Assembly: GCA_017626055.1 (NCBI GenBank)
Contig: JAGAJM010000006.1
Coordinates: forward strand, 310,001 to 374,000
Direction of reading: 5' to 3'
DNA: 64,000 nt
DNA from: a bacterium
GTDB taxonomy: Bacteria > Cyanobacteriota > Vampirovibrionia > Gastranaerophilales > Gastranaerophilaceae
The notes beneath the pieces were generated by a model. It was given only the letters and a program-made list of their open reading frames with translations, was not told where the DNA came from and did not search any database. Positions 60,229 through 64,000 of the stretch are shown piece by piece. The translations under genes were made by a program, and so were the position numbers. Each line of letters begins with the position of its first letter. Positions within the stretch are counted from its first letter, which is position 1.

Positions 60229-60873
60229 ATGAAAAGTTCTACTATTAGAAGAGCAACTCTATCAAGAGAGTCTATGGATGTTATTGAGAATTTAGCTAGA
60301 GAGCAACAATATGAGGGTTCTTCATTGGGTGAATATTATAGACCAGATGAAGTCTCTCAAGATGACTATGATGCTTCTAACAAATCTAAAGAAATAGATT
60401 TATTATGGCAGAACTTTAAAACAACTCAATTTAATACAAATTCTCCATTTGTAAATATTGTAATTGGTTTTGTAGCGGGAGTTTTAACCACTTTGATTTT
60501 ATTAGCTTGTTTTGGTGTGTTTTCTAAAGCTCCATCAGTTTCACATTCAACACCAGTTGTTGAACAGACATTAAATGAGCAAGCTGAAGAAGCTCAAAAA
60601 GAACTAAACAATAGAGTTTCAGTACCTGGTGAAGATGATACAGTTCAACCAGTTGAACAGGTTTCAAAGGTTGAGGAATCTACTCCAGTTGCTAGTTCAA
60701 ATGATACTTCTTCTATGACAAAATATGTTGTTAAAAATGGCGATACTGGTGAAGCTATCATAAAACGTCATTATGGTGTTTGGTCTGAAGAAAAAATGAA
60801 CGCTATTATCAAGGTTAATAATTTGAAAAACCTTGATAGACTTCAAATAGATCAAGTCTTATACCTTCCTTAG
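60229..60873 (+). CDS. Single-pass membrane protein with LysM domain
   Basis: A 214-residue protein with a cytosolic start, a membrane helix about 77-102 (GFVAGVLTTLILLACFG), a polar linker, and a C-terminal LysM domain (about 164-214, TKYVVKNGDTGEAIIKRHY and IDQVLYLP), which binds glycan strands of peptidoglycan. The ribosome site is AAAGGA very close to the ATG, with GAGG further upstream. It precedes the GH13 gene by 14 bases, in one operon. Confidence 0.88.
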   Translation: MKSSTIRRATLSRESMDVIENLAREQQYEGSSLGEYYRPDEVSQDDYDASNKSKEIDLLWQNFKTTQFNTNSPFVNIVIGFVAGVLTTLILLACFGVFSKAPSVSHSTPVVEQTLNEQAEEAQKELNNRVSVPGEDDTVQPVEQVSKVEESTPVASSNDTSSMTKYVVKNGDTGEAIIKRHYGVWSEEKMNAIIKVNNLKNLDRLQIDQVLYLP

Positions 60874-60887
60874 TTTGGAGAAAATAA

Positions 60888-62435
60888 ATGTTTCTAAAAC
60901 GAATATTAGCTTTAGCTATGATGTTTCCATTTGTTGTTGGTAGTGCTTTGGCAGATGATTTTGTCTGGGAAAATGATGCAAGAACTAAGTTTTTAAATAA
61001 CGAAACAGTAATTATGGAAATAAATATTCGTTCGTTTAATTCTAAAGACTATAATGAAGACGGATTTATTCAAGAAAATATGGGTGAAGTTCGAGGGACT
61101 TTTCTCAATGCTATTGAGCGATTAGATGAATTAAAGTCGCTTGGTGTAAATACATTACACGTTTTGCCGATTACGCCAACGGGTAAGTTAAAAGCCTTAG
61201 GAACTGCAGGTAGTCTTTATGCTATATCAGATTTTGATTCTTTAAGTTCAGATTTATATGATAAAAATTCAGATTTGTCATTAGAAGATCAAGCGAAAAA
61301 ATTTGTTGAAGAGGCCCATAAAAGAGGATTAAGGGTTATTCTTGATGTTCCTGCGTGTGCTTCATATGATTTGTATTTAGAACGTCCAGATTTGTTTGTA
61401 ACTGCCCAATCTGGAGAACCTGTAATTCCTGCTGATTGGACTGATGTTAGACTTTTAGCAACTGGTACAGAAGAAAAAATTGACGTTAATGTATATAGCT
61501 TGTACAAAGATTTTGTAAAAATGGCTTTAGCTCTCGGTGTTGATGGTATTAGGGCTGATGTAGCGCACGCAAAGACGGCTTTATTTTGGAAAGAATTAAT
61601 TGCTTATTCTAGAGAAAAAGATCCAGAATTTGTGTGGTTGGCAGAATCTTCTGAGTCTTGGCATGATGCGATTTCGCCACAAGCAGTTTTTACTCCTTAC
61701 AATAAACTTTTAGAAGCTGGTTTTGACGGATATTATGGTTCATTTTTTGATTTGAAAGATTGGAAAACTCCAAAGGATTTATATAAACAAATTACATTTA
61801 CTTTAGGTGAAACTAAAAAGTTTAAGGAAAAAAAGAGTGTAATAGGTAGTTTTACGACTCATGATGAGGTTAGTCCGATTATTTTAAAAGGTCCTCAGTT
61901 TAGTGAAATGATGATTTGGTTAAATGCAACCCTTCCTGTAAATTCTTATTTTGTTGATGGTTTTCAAACGGGTGATGATTATATGTATCGTAAAGGTAAT
62001 CGCCTTGCAGATGAGTCAAATACTGATGATGATACTTATTTTACTCATCGTGGAAAATTTGATATTTTTAATCTTTCAAGAAAGCCTGAGGGAAAATACG
62101 ATGAATTACGTGGGGAATTTTTGCTTGGTAATAATGTAAAACAAAGTGTTCTTTCTGCCTTGAATGACGGAAATTTTACCCCGTTAAAAAATAATAATCA
62201 GAAAAAAATCTTTTCTTATATGTTTGCGAATAATATAAAAAAGGTTATTACGATTGGTAACTTGGATTTTGAAAATTATGCAAAAGTAACAGTAAAAGTT
62301 CCTAAATTTAATCCAAATAAGCAAAATCTCTTACCAATAAAAATTTCAAAAATGCCTGATGCCAAAAAAGGTAAAGTTCATCTGAATTTACAACCTGGCG
62401 AGATTGTTGTAATCATTATTCATGAACTATTATAA
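60888..62435 (+). CDS. Exported alpha-amylase-family (GH13) enzyme, region I divergent
   Basis: A 515-residue enzyme with a signal peptide (about 1-22), a TIM-barrel (30-400) and a C-terminal beta-sandwich. Catalytic residues are visible: D224 (DGIRADVAHAK), E253 (WLAESSESW) and D326 (TTHDEVS). Conserved region I usually reads DxVxNH, but here it reads LDVPACASYD, losing the His/Asn. That profile is like GH13_3 (GlgE-type) rather than amylases; this is inference. It acts on alpha-glucans in the periplasm or outside. It overlaps acsC tail to tail by six bases. Confidence 0.88.
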   Translation: MFLKRILALAMMFPFVVGSALADDFVWENDARTKFLNNETVIMEINIRSFNSKDYNEDGFIQENMGEVRGTFLNAIERLDELKSLGVNTLHVLPITPTGKLKALGTAGSLYAISDFDSLSSDLYDKNSDLSLEDQAKKFVEEAHKRGLRVILDVPACASYDLYLERPDLFVTAQSGEPVIPADWTDVRLLATGTEEKIDVNVYSLYKDFVKMALALGVDGIRADVAHAKTALFWKELIAYSREKDPEFVWLAESSESWHDAISPQAVFTPYNKLLEAGFDGYYGSFFDLKDWKTPKDLYKQITFTLGETKKFKEKKSVIGSFTTHDEVSPIILKGPQFSEMMIWLNATLPVNSYFVDGFQTGDDYMYRKGNRLADESNTDDDTYFTHRGKFDIFNLSRKPEGKYDELRGEFLLGNNVKQSVLSALNDGNFTPLKNNNQKKIFSYMFANNIKKVITIGNLDFENYAKVTVKVPKFNPNKQNLLPIKISKMPDAKKGKVHLNLQPGEIVVIIIHELL

Positions 62436-63563
62436 TGTGGCGGTTAGTTTTTTTACAAATTCTCGAATCGCAGAGGCTTCGTGTGTTCCTACAATAAATT
62501 CAAAGTCGGGAACCGCTTCTTTTAATTCTTCTGTCATATGAGCTAAAAGTCCAGGGATTATAATCTTTCTTGTAGTTAAATTTTCTCGGATTTGAAGTTT
62601 ATCAATAGTTTTTGAAACAATATTTGCAGTAAATTTTTCAGCAGACCAAGCAGTTAAAACGCTCATGCCATCTGCAGGAATTACAATCAAATATGACGGA
62701 ACATCTATATTTTCTAGTTCGTTTGCAACTGCAAAAAATGTTAGTGCAAAGTTTGTAGTTAAAAATACAATAGAATCTTTTTTGGGGTCTTTAAATTCAT
62801 ATAATTTAGATTCTACTTGTAGAGGTTTTTGAGGGTCTGTGAAGATGTTTTGGCGAAGTGAGATTAATGTTGAAAACATTGCTTCGTCAAAATTTTCGAA
62901 GATTAACATATTTGCGTATTTGCAAATATAATAACTTGCCTGAGCCGTTGTTGTAAATTTATCATTTGTCCCCATCCAGACTGCAACTGGGCTTGAGTAG
63001 TTGTCATCTTTTTCAAGAATAGCTTTTTCTCTTGTTGAAATTAATGTTTCTTTTGTAGTTTTAAAATCTGAGTTTTTAATATTTAAAATTTCAAGTTTTT
63101 CATATTCTTCAAGGGTAATTGTATTAACTTTTAGTTCTCCAAGTTCTTGATTTGAGTAGTTTTTAAGAATAATCAAATCAACTGTGTACATTTGATTTAT
63201 TCCTTTTATTTCAAAATTATTAATTCGTTCTAATTGTTTTTGATAGGCGGAATTATTACAATCAACAACAATGGCAAGTATTGTTGGGTTTATGAATGTT
63301 TTTTCGTGTCTGTATAAGACATTTTCGCCACCAATTCTCAATCCTTTTATTTCAATGGTTTTTTGAGGATGTTTTATACTATGTGAATATAATTCTTTCA
63401 ATTCTCCTTTTACGTATGGGCATTTTTCGATTTCTATATTTTGTTTTGCAAGTTTTAGGGCAAATGCCATACAAGTTGGACAACCACACTCTTTACAGTT
63501 GGAGTGGTCTTCTTTTTTAGCTGCTGGTAAATATTTGAAGATTTGTAATCCAGTCATTTCCAT
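62430..63563 (-). CDS. acsC: Corrinoid iron-sulfur protein, large (gamma) subunit AcsC
   Basis: Carries methyl groups on cobalamin to acetyl-CoA synthase in the Wood-Ljungdahl pathway. The 377-residue protein starts with the 4Fe-4S motif C23, C26, C31 and C48 (CKECGCPTC), has LRIGGENVLYRHEKTFINPT for the TIM-barrel, and ends in the corrinoid-binding region with IFTDPQKPLQVES, FLTTNFALTFF, SVLTAWSAEKFTAN and IIPGLLAHM. It is shorter than the usual ~445 residues. The start at 63563 is two bases after the acsD stop; a longer frame adds 29 unrelated residues. Confidence 0.93.
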   Translation of the reverse strand: MEMTGLQIFKYLPAAKKEDHSNCKECGCPTCMAFALKLAKQNIEIEKCPYVKGELKELYSHSIKHPQKTIEIKGLRIGGENVLYRHEKTFINPTILAIVVDCNNSAYQKQLERINNFEIKGINQMYTVDLIILKNYSNQELGELKVNTITLEEYEKLEILNIKNSDFKTTKETLISTREKAILEKDDNYSSPVAVWMGTNDKFTTTAQASYYICKYANMLIFENFDEAMFSTLISLRQNIFTDPQKPLQVESKLYEFKDPKKDSIVFLTTNFALTFFAVANELENIDVPSYLIVIPADGMSVLTAWSAEKFTANIVSKTIDKLQIRENLTTRKIIIPGLLAHMTEELKEAVPDFEFIVGTHEASAIREFVKKLTATL

Positions 63564-63565
63564 TG

Positions 63566-64000
63566 CTACACCATACCTTTCAATATAGAAATATTTTCGG
63601 GAATATTTACCATAATTATATTTGCACCAGCAGCGATAATACCAGCACAAGCCGAAAGTTCAATCATACGAGTGCTGTTTTCTAATTCACCATAACTTTT
63701 TGGAAAGTCATTTGAGCGGGCTTCTTTCGTTTTTAAAGCTTCAGTTGAGGCGTCTGAAAATAGTGGAAACTCTAAGAATTCATCCCCTTTGGAACCTTCT
63801 TGGATAACTTTTTCCATTATACTAAAACCGTATTCATAACCATATCCTAAACCACCAATATCAGTATTCATAATGATTTTTGATTTGTCTAGACCCATAT
63901 CAACTGATAAGATATTTAACTCTTTAGCTAAATTTATATCAATTGGGCTTTTTAGAATAATATAATGATTACCTTTGATTACATCTGGCATAATTTTTTT
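63566..64000 (-). CDS. acsD: Corrinoid iron-sulfur protein, small (delta) subunit AcsD, C-terminal part
   Basis: The C-terminal ~145 residues of AcsD, open to the window edge. IMNTDIGGLGYGYEYGFSIMEKV, LFSDASTEALKTKEAR and GIIAAGANIIMVNIPENI fit the TIM-barrel end of the small CFeSP subunit (full length is about 310-320 residues). It likely continues upstream; a local ATG at 63991 is not the true start. acsC follows directly, and the two subunits form the CFeSP heterodimer. Confidence 0.88.
   Translation of the reverse strand, partial: KKIMPDVIKGNHYIILKSPIDINLAKELNILSVDMGLDKSKIIMNTDIGGLGYGYEYGFSIMEKVIQEGSKGDEFLEFPLFSDASTEALKTKEARSNDFPKSYGELENSTRMIELSACAGIIAAGANIIMVNIPENISILKGMV

Noticed and set aside
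63563-63650. Longer acsC start inside the acsD end
   Set aside because: Adds 29 residues unlike any AcsC N-terminus; the family begins at the next methionine.
1-64000. CRISPR array, insertion sequence, prophage or rRNA
   Set aside because: No regular direct repeats with spacers, transposase, phage structural genes or rRNA signatures were found.

Overview
The window is a contiguous, gene-dense stretch of an AT-rich bacterial chromosome (coding on both strands, short intergenic gaps, many intrinsic terminators). Several features point to a Gram-negative-type envelope in an anaerobe: Kdo-8-phosphate synthase (kdsA), a signal-peptide protein with three SLH domains and a C-terminal beta-domain, MscS, RseP, a soluble lytic transglycosylase, and the corrinoid iron-sulfur protein of acetyl-CoA synthase/CO dehydrogenase. 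SLH-type envelope proteins, YtxH/DUF948 proteins, very low GC and many small proteins of unknown family carrying an N-terminal F-T-G motif suggest a gut-type non-photosynthetic cyanobacterial relative (Vampirovibrionia/Melainabacteria, Gastranaerophilales-like). This placement is inference; no rRNA or phylogenetic marker was compared.

Layout. 1-5.3 kb (minus strand): truncated GNAT gene, ribE-ribBA (riboflavin), an exported beta-domain protein with a DUF805 membrane protein, and a GltD-type flavoprotein. 5.4-15 kb: rmuC, DUF805 fusion, redox/tRNA-modification/peptidase genes, ppiC, tRNA-Gly with a duplicated 3' tail and two hairpins with identical loops, radA-pncC. 15-24.8 kb: a BlaI-regulated operon with a clear operator, an exported beta-domain protein, a GT2 glycosyltransferase, tsaC, EF-hand protein, mnmE, and two F-T-G proteins. 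24.9-34 kb (plus strand): HEAT protein, queC, DUF366, SPOR protein, kdsA, MBL hydrolase, pheS, rseP, ArsB/NhaD-type transporter. 34-38.3 kb: SLH protein, a 0.7-kb non-coding stretch with a small ORF and a large nested palindrome, surE, two small genes. 38.3-44.4 kb: pgpH-ybeY-dgkA, YtxH/DUF948 genes, a prepilin-like protein. 44.4-49.6 kb: murT, pdxJ, zinc-ribbon protein, mazG, folE2. 49.6-55.3 kb: a minus-strand cluster of a divergent subtilase, a beta-rich protein and two tandem M49-like zinc peptidases. 55.3-64 kb: rlmH, mscS, lytic transglycosylase, SpoIID-like protein, HU, LysM protein, GH13 enzyme, and acsD-acsC at the right edge.

How they work together. Much of the window is core metabolism and envelope upkeep: peptidoglycan (slt, SpoIID-like, LysM, SPOR, murT), LPS (kdsA), translation accuracy (pheS, mnmE, tsaC, queC, rlmH, ybeY, tRNA-Gly), folate/queuosine (folE2, queC) and cofactors (ribBA, ribE, pdxJ). 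The less ordinary content is the protease cluster, the shared F-T-G motif, the shared split beta-domain in three exported proteins, the CFeSP genes, and several non-coding structures.

A window-wide regulatory observation: most genes have a Shine-Dalgarno, but six (ribE, radA, mnmE, kdsA, mazG and the SpoIID-like gene) have none and instead carry a -10-like hexamer ending exactly six bases before the ATG, the arrangement expected for leaderless mRNAs. No CRISPR array, insertion sequence, prophage or rRNA gene was seen.
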